This document shows positions 1 to 12,300 of a stretch of 64,000 nucleotides of DNA, one piece after another. Positions within the stretch are counted from its first letter, which is position 1, and the number at the start of each line of letters is the position of its first letter. Position numbers and translations under genes: made by a program. Origin of the DNA: Adineta steineri (lineage: Eukaryota > Rotifera > Eurotatoria > Adinetida > Adinetidae); the NCBI GenBank assembly GCA_905250115.1, contig CAJNOI010000026.1, forward strand, positions 301,077 to 365,076, in the 5' to 3' direction. The notes below the pieces were generated by a model. That model made no database searches. It was not told the origin of the DNA and saw only the letters and a list, made by a program, of their open reading frames with translations.

Positions 1-14
1 TTGAGAGCAAACAT

Positions 15-295
15 TTAACGACCCCACCATCCACCATATCCACCCCAGAGACCATATGGGTAGCCGAAGCCATATCCACCATATCTAAATATTGAAAAAA
101 ATATCGAAATTTGTTTTAATCATTGAATTCAATGAGAGAATACATACAATCCTAAAAAGAAAAAAAGCATAGTTAGAAAAATTTCAATAGATAGCAAAAT
201 AATGAAAACATACCATAACCTCCCCACCAGGCTTCACTGACGGTGGCAAGAAGAGCGACGAGTAAGGCGATAAGAAGTAATAATTGAGCAAACAT
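15..295 (-). CDS. secreted Gly/Tyr/Trp-rich short peptide (51 aa, 3 exons with a 4-nt microexon)
   Basis: Exon 1 (295-214) starts MFAQLLLLIALLVALLATVSEA, a textbook signal peptide, followed by WWGGYG. Exon 3 (84-15) encodes a Gly/Tyr/Trp-rich tail ending GGYGGWWGR and a stop. Exon 1 ends in phase 1 and exon 3 needs phase 2, so direct joining fails. A 4-nt exon GATT (151-148), flanked by a pyrimidine-rich acceptor (cttttttag-like) and a GTATGT donor, restores the frame and adds Gly-Leu. The two introns are then 62 and 63 nt, usual sizes for this window. The mature peptide of about 29 residues resembles the Gly-rich secreted or cuticular peptides of invertebrates, but no family is recognised and the function is unknown. 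An assembly indel is the main alternative to the microexon. Confidence 0.6.
148..151 (-). other. predicted 4-nt microexon
   Basis: GATT on the minus strand lies between ...CTTTTTAG and GTATGTATT.... It is the only insertion I found that links the signal-peptide exon to the Gly-rich exon in frame. No cDNA is available to prove it. Confidence 0.5.
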
Positions 296-1909
296 TTTGT
301 TTGAATCTATTGGTTTTAAAAATAAATATTATAATAAGAAGGTTAAAATAAACAAATCAAGTAACTTACTGATTTATTGATAAGGAATTTAAATTGTTGA
401 GAATGTACGAAGTGAATATGCAGAAAATGAAAATTCGTTTGCTTTTTATACCCGAAATATTCATACCTCGATCAGAACATAGTACATTACATAGATAGCA
501 CATATCATATATCTTTTCTTTCTTTACATGGAAAGTTAGACAAAGAAGAGAGATCATATGTGCAAATGGTATATAGTACATATCGTTTTCTCCTTTCTTC
601 CTTTGAATAATCCAGTGCATTTAGTACCATTACTAAAGAAATCTTTGTGCCTAGAAATTCTTTGAATGAAATGGACAAAATGTCCTTAGAATTCGTTTCT
701 AAATATCAATATTTTAAACTTTGATTTTTAATGAAAAAATTATGAATAAGAATAATCAGATTTTTTCTTATATTATTTTAATTTTCTTTATTTGAAAAAT
801 ATTTGAAATAAAATATTCAATTGACTATAATTTCATTAAACCATTCATTGAAATGAGTTTAATAGAAAATATTTGAAATAGAAATAAAATCAGAATAATT
901 TCAAATCAATAAAATTTTTTATTATTAAAAATTATTGAAGTTTAAAACTATTTTCTAATTCGTGACTGTATCATGATAGATTAATTCTATTTACAAAACA
1001 AAATCACACTAAAATTTCTGTGTATTTTTAGATAAAAATAAAATACAATAAAGCGTCATTGAATCTATTTTTAAATATTTGTTTGATGAAAACTATAGAC
1101 TTTGTATCACTTAAAAATAAAATATTTTTTTGATAATGGATGTTCGACTGTAGACATCATTTTCGTTGTTTTTGTAAAATAAAATCTCCTTCATATGGTA
1201 ACGACCAATAGCTGATCATGTCGATGTTTGAATTTTTTTTCATTATTAGTCTGTTTAAATTCATCCATATAGAAAATCAAATGAAAAGTACTTATGTTTG
1301 ATTTAAAGAGTGTAATAACGCACGTAGGAACCAAGTGGACTATAGTAAGAGCAGTCAAGATAAAATATATCACAATGATATGGGTCTGGTAATGACGTCG
1401 ATATTTAAGTTCTACGTACATTCTCAAATTGAACTGAAACAGGAAATAAATTAGAACTATCTCTTCCACTACCTAATCCTGTTGCTATTAAATGCGTTGT
1501 ATCATTCATAAATAACATTGGAGAAAGTAAAATAAAAACATTTATAAAAGGTTACTCTTAATTTTTCTAGTCGTTTTGATTTTTCTTATTTTAATAAATA
1601 AAACTATGTGAGAATCAACGTTTTTCTCAGTTAATGATAAGCGAATATGCGTAAGAATTAGTACAAGATAAGATGGTTTATATGCTAGAGTGTCATATTC
1701 ACATTCACTCTTTATTAACATTTCCATTAACTTTCTCAAAACAATCTTACAATTGAATATATATGTATATATAAGTAGTGCATGTTTAAATACGAATGCG
1801 AACATCACAACAACTGACGCAATACATAAAAATATATATATTAAGACAAATATGTATTTACGTAAATATTATTAAAGTGTTTTAAATGAATGAGTTTAAT
1901 TATTATTGA
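296..1909. other. AT-rich intergenic stretch
   Basis: No gene is supported. It holds short AT-rich open frames on both strands with biased hydrophobic composition. A possible 30-residue minus-strand exon starts at ATG 1506 and ends at a GTACGT donor, but no convincing partner exon follows. Confidence 0.5.
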
Positions 1910-3533
1910 TTAATAATTCATAACTGGTGTCGTTTTAACTCTTTTCGACTTTACCAATGCAATTTGTTTGTATATAAGACGATAAATAAGTTCGGTCAGT
2001 TCAACCATGCTCAATACACTTAAGCCTATCCATCTAAATATTATATTCATATGTATGATTATTTTGACAAATAAAACAAGTATATGTTACTTACAATCCT
2101 GTTTGTCCTCCGATCGCCGCAAAAGTATCAATAAGACTTGTTTTAGCTTCTTGTTTATATTCAGTAACATACTTACTACCACATGCTATGAACAACTTTA
2201 AATAATTTCGTTCAAAATAATAGTCGAAACGTTGAGCGAAATCATTAGGAAGCAATGTACTAGTCGTATTAGTAATATTACTTCCGTTTACTAATGCTTC
2301 AGCCCAAAACTCCATATCTGCTTCTGATGGAGCCCCTTGTGCACTTGGAACAGCATCAAAATATGTGTGTGTACATTGAGGATTACAACGAACACACCAC
2401 AAATCTTGCAAATGATTGCTAGCACTGAATTTTTGTTGGGCAGTGAATGCACATGCAGCTTCATTTGTAAGCATACTACAAGTATTTGCATTGATCAGAT
2501 TGTTATCAAGTGTGTATACTTTTCGCAAGAAAAATGGTACAGGAATAATACATGAACATTGCGAATAGATATAAGCTTGTTCGCATAATATACGACACAC
2601 TGATTCTGAATACGCAACAGCAGTTGATGCTGTTTGATTAATAAATGTTGTTTGATAAAGAGAACGCATATCATCAGCTACTTCAGACGTACATTGAGTA
2701 TAAGGATGTGGCAGAAATGTTGTTACACTTTTACGATAGACTATTAAATGAGATGCACCAGGTTTAAGATAGAGACCATTCTCATTAGGTAGTGGAAGTT
2801 CATCATTATCATGTAATAATACAACGAGACCGGCGTCCGCCCATGTTGCAGGAAAATAGATTTCGGTAGGTATATAAAATGACATCCCAAGACCTTCTTT
2901 CAACACAAAAGTGCTACTGATATTGGTTAAGGTAACAAAATCTGTTGATGTCTTCCAGTTAAACGTATAACAATTTCCAAGTGCAGACGATATAGAAGGA
3001 ATAAATGCATTTGAACAATCAATGCCATTATAGGCACATGATAATAACATATCACTCATTTTAAAACCAAGTGATTGCCATTCTTCAATTTGGTTACGAT
3101 TAAATAAATCGATGTATAATGGTAGTAACAAATTATCGAGTTCGCTCTGATTGAATGTTGTATTTGGTGAATTTAATCGATAGAAAAAATTAACAAGTGA
3201 TATATTTGTTTTATCATATCGATTTGGATTTCCACTACAAATAGTAACAGCAGGAAATGCCATTGAAAGATCTAAATTAATATCAACTTTTGTCTGTGTT
3301 GGATAAGCAAAATATTGAAGAATAGCCGATATAACAAAATAGAACATAAGACCTGTAGCTATTGTAAATATTAGAAGCCAAAACATACGATTACGTTTGG
3401 AATATGCACGACCAACACTTCGTAATCCATGGGTTGAAGTTGCAAGTAAATAATCGATAACAATTGATGGATTATCTTGTTTAGTAAAATGTTCTGATTC
3501 TTTCGAACCAACAATATTTTCTAGTACTGGCAT
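1910..3533 (-). CDS. DEG/ENaC (amiloride-sensitive) sodium channel subunit, 520 aa, 2 exons
   Basis: Exon 1 (3533-2095) and exon 2 (2033-1910) are separated by a 61-nt GT-AG intron that splits a Leu codon. The product is a two-pass cation channel subunit of the plasma membrane. In order: the intracellular His-Gly gating motif (THG, residues 34-36); TM1 at about 50-72; the post-TM1 FPAVTICSGNPNRY motif; a large Cys-rich ectodomain with a CxxxCExxY...CxC block typical of the family; and TM2 at about 478-505 containing GGQTGLWIGLS, where G-L-S is the selectivity filter, followed by the conserved Glu. The cytosolic tail is short (about 20 residues). The length is normal for the family (450-600). 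Whether it is peptide-, acid- or mechano-gated cannot be told. The neighbouring genes are unrelated. Confidence 0.93.
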
Positions 3534-5688
3534 TGATACTTTTCAAAAAAAAAGAATGTTGTAGATTTATTAAAATAATTGTTTTATTATTTTGTTTTTC
3601 TTGTCTTTTTTTCAGTTTTGGACGTCACAAGAATCGGAATAAAGAACGAGAAAAACATTATGTCCAATAAAATAGATTTCCTCTATTTAAATATAATTTG
3701 TTTACTCGTCATTATTTGCAAATTGTCAATAAATAAAACTTCTTTTAAATGATTTATTTATTTAACTTGCAAATTTAAAGTATTTTATTACTTAATTCAG
3801 TGCATGTTTTTGTGTTTGTTTATTATTACACCTTGTTCGTCATTTATATTTGAGATCCAGGTTAATTATAAGTTGGCTCAAAATTAATAGATTCTTACAC
3901 TGATACTTCGTCATTACATTTTAGTCAACTCAATAACCGAACAAAAAATGAACTGATAAACTTTATGAATTTCTAATTAGTTACCATAAACAAAACTACT
4001 TTTTTTTTGTTCTATATATTATAGATATTGTATCCCAGAGAGTAGTATCTGACAAGCACATGTTGAAAACTAATATTAATTATCAATTTATGTTTGAATG
4101 ATAAAAAGTAAAGATTGAGATTAGTAGATTGTATTTCTTTTCAACAAATATACGTCAACAAATTTATTGATAATGATCTCTATAGCCTCGAGGTGCTTGA
4201 GTGAATTAATGAAATTTAAAACTTAATATGAGAAAAGTGTTTCCGACAGGTGAGTATAGTTTGTGAGTAGTTATAAAACTATGTTATTTATTCAATATCT
4301 ATGTCTTTATTCATTATCCTGATTTGAAGATATAAGCGTTATCGAACCATAAATTATAGGCACTATTGAAGTGCAAGTATAAATTAGAATCAAAGTAGAA
4401 TAAAATATAAGTTTTATATTATATGTGTATGAAAATCTTCAAATCTTGTAGAATTTCATCTCGATTCATTCATCAGAGTGAGTTATGGCTGTGTGATGCT
4501 TCAATTTGCGTATATTCATTTTATATAATTTACTATCGATTGTAAAAGAAAATATTCCGTGGAATGAATACATGAAGTAATTATAATCATTTTGACATCT
4601 TTTAAGCTTGGTCAATTTCTATATTTAAATTTATATTGACATGGAAAATATCATGAATCTATGATAAATTTAAAGAATTTTATTTTTTTTATTCTTTGAA
4701 ACAGAACCCCTAGGGATTCTCTCTGATATGGTGTTTCCTGATGTTTTACTTTTCTTTCTAAATGTAATTGCATTAGTTCGTTTGAAATAGATAGAAAAGG
4801 AAAAAATATTTCCCTACCTTTGTATCTCACAACACAAATGACGTACACATATAATCCTTTTTTTTATAAATTTTCACAGTGAATAGCTTTAATTAATCTT
4901 ATTTTTTTTTCACTCTCTCATTTAAATAAAGTATATAAATAGAGGATTACTATAAATTATGTGCATTATATATACATATCGCTAAATATAACATATAAAC
5001 ATAGTCGCTTTTCTTTCTTTACTATATTGAAGTTATTAGGAAAAAAAAATTGTGTATTAGAATATATTCTTCAATTTATTAATTCTAGTAAGTTTCATAT
5101 TTTCTAAAGCATAACTAAAAGAAGGAGACACTCGTTATTCAATTAATAATAGTGATGTAAGTTAATATAGATAATGAATTAAATGATCTAACAGACAGAA
5201 TGGATTTACGAACAAAAAAAGTATTCTCTAATGAAAGATATTTTAATTGAACGCTTCATAAATTTTCTTAGTAATGTTAGGTACAAATTATTCAAACTTT
5301 TACTTATATCTATAGATATGAATATATTATCTAAGCATTTTGCAGCTGTTCTAATACAAAATATGAAGAAAGTTGATAACACAAATAGAATTTAGAGAAA
5401 GAAAGAAGTAAGAAAAAATCCTATCATATAAACCTGCTGTGCTAACTATCTACATTGTTAAGTATCGGTAAGCATTTAGTTAAAGTTACCAAAAAGATTC
5501 ACGATTCTATGAAAAGTATTTGTTTAGAAATTTTTGCAAAATGATGAGAATAAACTAGATATCCATATTCACAGGCATACGTATTTTATTTTTTTTTACT
5601 TGAAAAATATTCATATTCTACTCGTTTTCTAGAAAAATTAATTTTTTTCATTCCCTATTATTTATCAATATTGAACATTTAAAGTATA
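3534..5688. other. AT-rich intergenic stretch
   Basis: No coding exon, RNA gene or repeat is supported. There are many homopolymer A/T runs. The one longer open frame (about 4651-4848, minus) has no family features and starts inside low-complexity sequence. Confidence 0.5.
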
Positions 5689-6844
5689 ATGTCTATTATT
5701 GATCAAGATACAATAAATAATACATCAATTACTGATCGTGCCAGTAGCAGTAGTAGCAGTGGTATTCTTACGACACTTCCTTATTTAGTCAACATTTATA
5801 TTGGCACGTTTTTATGTATTATGGGTAATATTGGTTGTATTGGTAATATAATTGTATTTCAATCTCAAGCATTTCGTAGTCGAGCTTACACAATATATCT
5901 ATTTGCTGAAACAATCTTTGATTTCTTTGTAATAAATATTATTCTTCTTACACGAGTTATTGAGAAAGGCTATGGAATTCCAGTTTATAATAGTCCTTAT
6001 GATTTTATATGTAAAATTCGACAAACTGGTAGCTATTATTTTGTTCTGGTTTCATTTACATTTTTTACACTTGCAACACTTGATCGAGTTTTATGTGCAC
6101 AACGTTCAAACTGTAAGTATATATATATAATGTATTATTTCATCTCACAGTTCAGTAAACTTGATTAATTATATGATTCAATATAATTTCTTTTTCTTTT
6201 AAGCATTTCGAAAATGGAGCAATCGTGTTACTTTGGCTTATAAAATGGTGATCATATCTATTCTCTTTTGGTTTATACTTCTTTGTCATCGACTTTATGT
6301 ATATACAGCAGTCAAAAGTAAATGTAATCCTAGATTCGATTGGTACGATGAAATTGATAACTATATAGAAGCAGTCATCATGGAAATATGTCCACTAATT
6401 ACTGTGGTTGTGCTTGCATATCTTTTAAGAAGATCTCTTCGAAATGCTATTGAACGACAAACAAATGTTGCTACAGCTGCAACACAAACAAATACGACAA
6501 AACGTTCACGACTTCAACAAATTGATTCACAAATTACATTAATGCTACTACTACAGTCAATTATGGCAATAATATCATTTCTTCCATATGGATTAGAAAT
6601 ACTCTATGATCATATAACTGAATCATGGAACAAATCAACATTACAACTTGCCATTGAAAAAATAATTGATCAAGTGACACATACATTATTATATGCTTTT
6701 TTTGCTTCTAGTTTTCATATATCAATGATTTCAAGTAGTGGATTCCGTCGAGAAGTTAAACGTATAGTTTTGATGAAGAAGAAAATACATCCAATATATA
6801 CTCAAACAGCTAACACTGTTGCAATTCAACCCCAGTATCAGTAA
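5689..6844 (+). CDS. rhodopsin-like GPCR, 354 aa, 2 exons
   Basis: Exon 1 is 5689-6112 and exon 2 is 6204-6844; the 91-nt intron splits a Ser codon right after the DRY region. The N-terminus is Ser/Thr/Asn-rich and presumably glycosylated. TM1 contains GNIGCIGNIIVF with the conserved Gly-Asn. TM3 ends LDRVLCAQ, a DRY variant. TM4 follows the splice (KMVIISILFWFILL...), and the third cytoplasmic loop is Arg/Thr-rich. TM7 lacks a clear NPxxY. It is a plasma-membrane seven-helix receptor; the ligand is unknown. The sequence is divergent from textbook vertebrate families and resembles the expanded peptide-receptor-like GPCRs of rotifers. Confidence 0.88.
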
Positions 6845-7998
6845 TTAAAACCAATGACAATAAATGAATCAAATAATAATATCTGTCGTTATATGTTTGT
6901 GTTATAAAATAAAAAGAATAAATATATTGAAGTTAATTTTAATAAATTGATATGTTACATGTATCTAGGGAAGAAAACATATTTTCTTCTTTTCAGTAGA
7001 CTAGAAAAAACAAGAATATAAACAAAAGAAAGGGCAAAAAAACGATGTTTGGAATTTACCACATGATTAAAGCCGAAGTCTAATAGAAAATAAATAATAT
7101 AATAAAAATATATCTTTTTAATTACATATTTTTAAAAAGAGTAAACACTTACTAGAAAAACAAAAATAGACAAAATGAAAAAATATCATTTGTATTTAGA
7201 AGAAATTTTCAAGTTAGTAATAACAAATCAATAAGTTCATATGGGATAAAACAGTTTGGAAAACAATACCAAAATATGAAAACAGAAATATTCAACATAC
7301 ATATATAACACGTATCCCATGCATAATAAATAATATTATTCAGCAATTATTATTATAAACTTTGAATACATTAATATCAGTACGGATCAAATTATGTTTA
7401 TGTTTACTACTATTATCAGTACTTATTTTATATGTACTGATGATGATCGTATTCATCAACTTACAATTTTATATAATGATATCTAGAATTAAAACGAGAA
7501 GAACTGAATCAATTTACTAACGAATAATAAATATATATATACTTTCTGAGCAAATGTATATGTATATCTTGAGGGTAAATATGAATGAAGTGGAACAATG
7601 TCAAGAGTAAAAAGCTATCCGCACCCATTGATATCGTATTTTCATCGCTTTTCTGAAGTATTGTAGGGTATATCTTAATTATAGCAGACAACAATTCAAA
7701 TAGTATGAACCAAGAAACAATAATTATATATGATTAGTTTACATGAAACAGAATAAATACAACACAGAGAAAGAAATTATTTTGCATACTATATGGAATT
7801 TTAATTCATTTATTTTAGTATTTAAAATTAGGATTACATTGATCTTCTATTATTTTGAAACATATGGATTCAACACAATGAATTTCTATGAAATATTTTT
7901 CTAAAGAATAAAATCCTTGTAAGAAACGTTCTTTTCACCACAGATATATCTTAGATGATGTGCTACATATATATTATTTTCTCTTCTTTTGTTTCTTG

Positions 7999-8270
7999 TA
8001 GCATTATTATACTGTATAACATTATCCATATGACCAATTTATTTCTATTTTTCTTTCACCCTGTTGACATGCTTGAAGATGCATGGCATGTTCTGTCTAG
8101 TAGATTTAAATACAACTTTTTCTCTCTCTCTTTCTCTCTATTTTATTTGTTTTCAACAAACGCATATAGCTTATATCTACGTTATTCTAGCGACTTCTTC
8201 TTTTTCTATCGCTTTTGTATATTTATCTGGTGTGCTTGGATCAATATATCAGCGTGTATATGAACGATAA
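7999..8270 (+). CDS. possible last two exons of a small membrane protein (weak)
   Basis: After a strong acceptor (ttgtttcttgtag) an open exon reads IIILYNIIHMTNLFLFFFHP, then VDMLEDAWHVLS. A GT at 8102 can join in phase to an exon after attctag (about 8203), which ends ...VYLSGVLGSIYQRVYER and a stop. That gives two hydrophobic segments and a basic C-terminal tail, reminiscent of small four-helix membrane proteins. No upstream exons or start were found, and the hydrophobic residues may simply reflect T-rich DNA. Confidence 0.22.
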
Positions 8271-9106
8271 TTATTTGATTTCTAATCGTTAAAAGCACAA
8301 CAAAATATAAAAAGCTTCAAAAAAAATACTAAAATAAGATACGAGTGTATTCTTGTTTGAAATTTTATGATACTTTGAAAAACTTTTAATACAATAAAAC
8401 TGCAGATTAATTTATGATGAAATATGTCGTAAACTTTAAAAAAGAATACTACAGTCAAAGATGTATATTAAGTGTAACAAAAATAATGTCTACATGTTTT
8501 TTTTCTTATATTTTCATTAGGATGTTCTTCATATGCAGCTTAACATCATAAGAAAAAAAGATTTGTATATTTACATACATATTCAGATATTTGTGACTAG
8601 ACGAGGGCTTGCCAGCTATTTCGATAATTAGTTTCTTGTTTACAAGTTTTATCCATAATAGGCCATATCTATTTATTGATTTATTTAATAAACGTTGATC
8701 TTGATTGTCTTTTTATTTTTTTTGCATGTTTATTATCAAGATAGTCAAAACATGTCTTTCTTATTCTAATTGAAAGATTCCAAATATAAATATCATTAGT
8801 CTTAAACCAAAAGAGACAATAATGCGTTATCCCTTAAGAATGTTACGGTTAATCAAGCTGAATAAGAGAATCTCAGTCTGAATGTTAATTGAAATCGAAC
8901 AGATGTATTTATTTCTTTTTCTCTCTCTCTCTATCTATTTGCTTGTCCAACCATCAACTCATATAAACATATTGCAAAATCAACACAGAATATTCGCGTA
9001 TAATAGCTTTTTCAAGCAAATTAACATAAAAAATTATGGAAGACAAAAAAAACAACATTCAAATAATTAAGATATTTTCTTCTAGTAATTTCCTTCCACT
9101 AAAGAG

Positions 9107-9120
9107 ACTATATAAATAAT
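9107..9120 (+). promoter_or_regulatory. possible TATA box of the myosin gene
   Basis: ACTATATAAATAAT lies at a plausible distance before an inferred 5' UTR exon and intron. In DNA this AT-rich a TATA match is weak evidence. Confidence 0.25.
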
Positions 9121-9304
9121 TGTCAACAAGCAAAAAAATGCATTTAGCATACACATAGCACGACGAGTACATACTCTCATCAGTATAGACGGTATAAAGA
9201 AGTTTCTATTGTTAAACATTATTTAACAAAACAACAGTCATGTCGAGCGAATCGTATGAAATTATAATATTGAATTAATTTTTTTTTGAAATTTTTTTTA
9301 AAGG

Positions 9305-12300
9305 ATGGCATATGATCCGAATGATCAGGAGTTGCAAGAATCATTGAAATATTTGGTTCTTCCAACGCCAGAAAAATTAAAACTTCGATCTCAACCATTT
9401 GATGCAAAAAAAGCTTGTTGGATTCCTGATGCAAAAGAAGTTTATGTTGCTGGTGAAATCGTTGAGGTCAAAGGTGAACAAACAGTAGTGCAAACTGGTA
9501 AAGGAGAAGTGAGTATTAACTATGAAATTGATCTATTAGCAATTCTTTGTTTTTTGTCTATAGAAAGTAACCTTAAAAACAGAGCTCATTCAACAAATGA
9601 ATCCTCCGAAGTATTCATGTTATGATGACATGGCTGATTTAACATATTTAAATGATGCTTCGGTATTTGCTAACTTACGCGAACGTTATGCAAGATGGCT
9701 CATCTATGTATATTTATTTTGAATATTATTATTTATTTATTTTTTATTCTAATGAATTTTTGTATAGACATATTCGGGTCTGTTTTGTGTTGTCATCAAT
9801 CCGTTCAAACGTCTTCCGATCTATACGATGAAAGTTGTACTCATGTATCGTGGCAAGAAACGTACTGAAGTGGCTCCACATCTTTATGCCATATCTGATA
9901 ATGCCTATTCAAATATGCTTCGTGGTAAGTATTCGTATTCTATTTCTCTCTGATCTATATATGCGTGAGTTCATCATATGATAGTTTATTAGAATTCATA
10001 AATGAGAAAATATATAAAATAGAGTGAAATACATATGTGTATTATTTAGATCGTGAGAATCAATCGATGTTGATTACTGGTGAATCTGGTGCTGGAAAGA
10101 CAGAAAATACCAAGAAGGTCATTCAATATTTTGCTTTAGTTGCTGCTGCTGGTACTAAGAAAGAAGAAAGTGCAGGGGTAAGCTATCAACGAGTGAATTT
10201 TTATTCAATTATCTCTTTATGTTTTAAATAGAAACAAATGACACTCGAAGATCAAATCGTTGCATGCAGTGAGTATTCATTTAGATAAAACATACAAACA
10301 GTTTTTGTTTGCGATCAGATCCGGTGTTGGAGGCATATGGAAATGCAAAGACAACTCGAAACAATAATTCCTCTCGATTTGTAAATATTTCTAAGCAGAA
10401 AATAGTTAACTGTTTGATTTTTATCCAAGCATTATTTTAATCTCTCTTTCACTTATATCAATCTATATTTATTCACCATCTTTTATTGTTTTTTTGTTTA
10501 CGAAGTGCATGATTAAAAACAAGTTCGTTTAGTTGCTTAATATACACATGCATTTCACAAATTATGCTGTTCAATTATAATTAATCTGATAATTATCTTG
10601 AACTTTTTTATAGGGTAAATTTATTCGAATTCATTTTGGTCCAACGGGCAAGATCGCTGGTGCTGATATCGAGGTCTATCTACTGGAAAAATCTCGTGTT
10701 ATCTTTCAGGTATGAAGAATCTTTTTTCATTAAAGAATTCGATTCAATAATTAATTATTTTCTTATAGCAAGCAGGTAATGTAATTTTCGTCTACTGATT
10801 AATATCTTAATTGATATTATTTATTAAAGCTGAACGAAACTATCATATATTTTATCAAATGTGTTCAAGTGCTTTTCCCGAAATGCAAAGTAAGTATTAA
10901 TTGAATTAATTCGAAGATGAAGTAAATTAAATTTTGAATTGTAGAGGAATGTTTGATTTCAACCGATCCATCAAAATACTTCTATGTCGCTCAAGGAATG
11001 TTGACGATTGATGGTATCGATGATACCGAAGAAATGAAAGCGACCGATGAAGCTATGGACGTTCTCGGATTTACACCGGTTTGTATTAATTTATTCAAAT
11101 TTTTGACAACGTTCATTCTTGTATTACAAATCATAGGAAGAGAAGATCAATTTATACAAATGTACAGCAGCTATTATGCACTGGGGTAATTCACAATGGA
11201 AACAACGACCCCGTGAAGAACAAGCTGAGGCTGACGGAACTGAAGATATTGAAAAAGTAGCTCATCTTCTTGGTGTTGATGCAGCCGATCTCATCAAAGG
11301 CTTACTCAAACCACGTATCAAGGTTGAAACTATTATTATTTGTTTATATTAAAGAAAAAAATTGAACCATTCCATTTAGGTCGGTAACGAGTTTGTGAAC
11401 AAAGGTCAAAGTAAAGATCAAGTAATCAATTCGATTGGTGCTCTATCAAAGTCGGTATGTTGAATATTTTAATTCATTCATCATACTTATTAGCGATATG
11501 AAACAAGGAAAAATTAAATATCGAAATCGAAGTTTTTATTTTTCCTAATATTGATTTGAATGATGTATATTCTATTAAAAGTAAACATAGATCCTAAGAT
11601 ACAGCGAGAGAAGCTCGATAATTTCAATTTTTGTTTTCAGAATGTGCAACACTTAATTCTTTATTTTTTTTATTAACCAGATCTATTTTCGCATGTTCTG
11701 TTGGTTAGTTGAACGTGCTAATCAGACGCTTGATGTAAAAACGAAACGACAATATTTTATTGGTGTTCTCGATATTGCCGGCTTCGAAATTTTCGAAGTA
11801 AATATTTTCTTTATAAAAAAAGTAAATGAAAAATGAGAAATATTTTCATAGTTCAATGGTTTCGAACAATTGTGTATTAATTACACAAATGAACGTCTTC
11901 AACAATTCTTCAATCATCATATGTTCGTATTAGAACAAGAAGAATATAAAAAAGAAGCCATTGATTGGGTGTTTGTTGATTTTGGTATGGATTTACAAGC
12001 TTGCCTTGATCTTATTGAGAAGGTTTGTAATTTTGTTAATATTTTATTTCAATTGATTATTATTGAATATTAGCCTATGGGGATTCTCTCAATTTTGGAA
12101 GAAGAATGTATTGTTCCAAAAGCAACAGACAAGACATTTGTTGAAAAACTATACAACAATCATTTAGGCAAACATTCTCAATTTGGCAAACCGAAGCCGG
12201 CCAAAGGCAAAGCTGATGCTCATTTTGATATTCATCATTATGCAGGCACTGTTTCTTATACAGCTACATCATGGCTTGAAAAGAATAAAGATCCCATTAA

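Larger units (their letters stand above)
6845..9304. other. AT-rich intergenic stretch upstream of the myosin gene
   Basis: Mostly featureless AT-rich DNA with (CT)n runs near 8121 and 8920. A TATA-like ACTATATAAATAAT lies at 9107-9120, about 190 bp before the myosin start codon. A pyrimidine-rich AAAG directly before that ATG suggests a 5' UTR intron. A weak candidate gene end is listed separately at about 7999-8270. Confidence 0.45.

Noticed and set aside
1191-1808. Two minus-strand frames with hydrophobic stretches, and a short MNDTTHLIATG exon at 1506
   Set aside because: Hydrophobicity follows T-rich DNA. The short exon has a GTACGT donor, but its only in-phase partner ends after 15 codons. 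Not enough to call a gene.
4651-4848. 65-codon minus-strand frame
   Set aside because: Lys/Phe-rich, no splice partners, no recognisable features.
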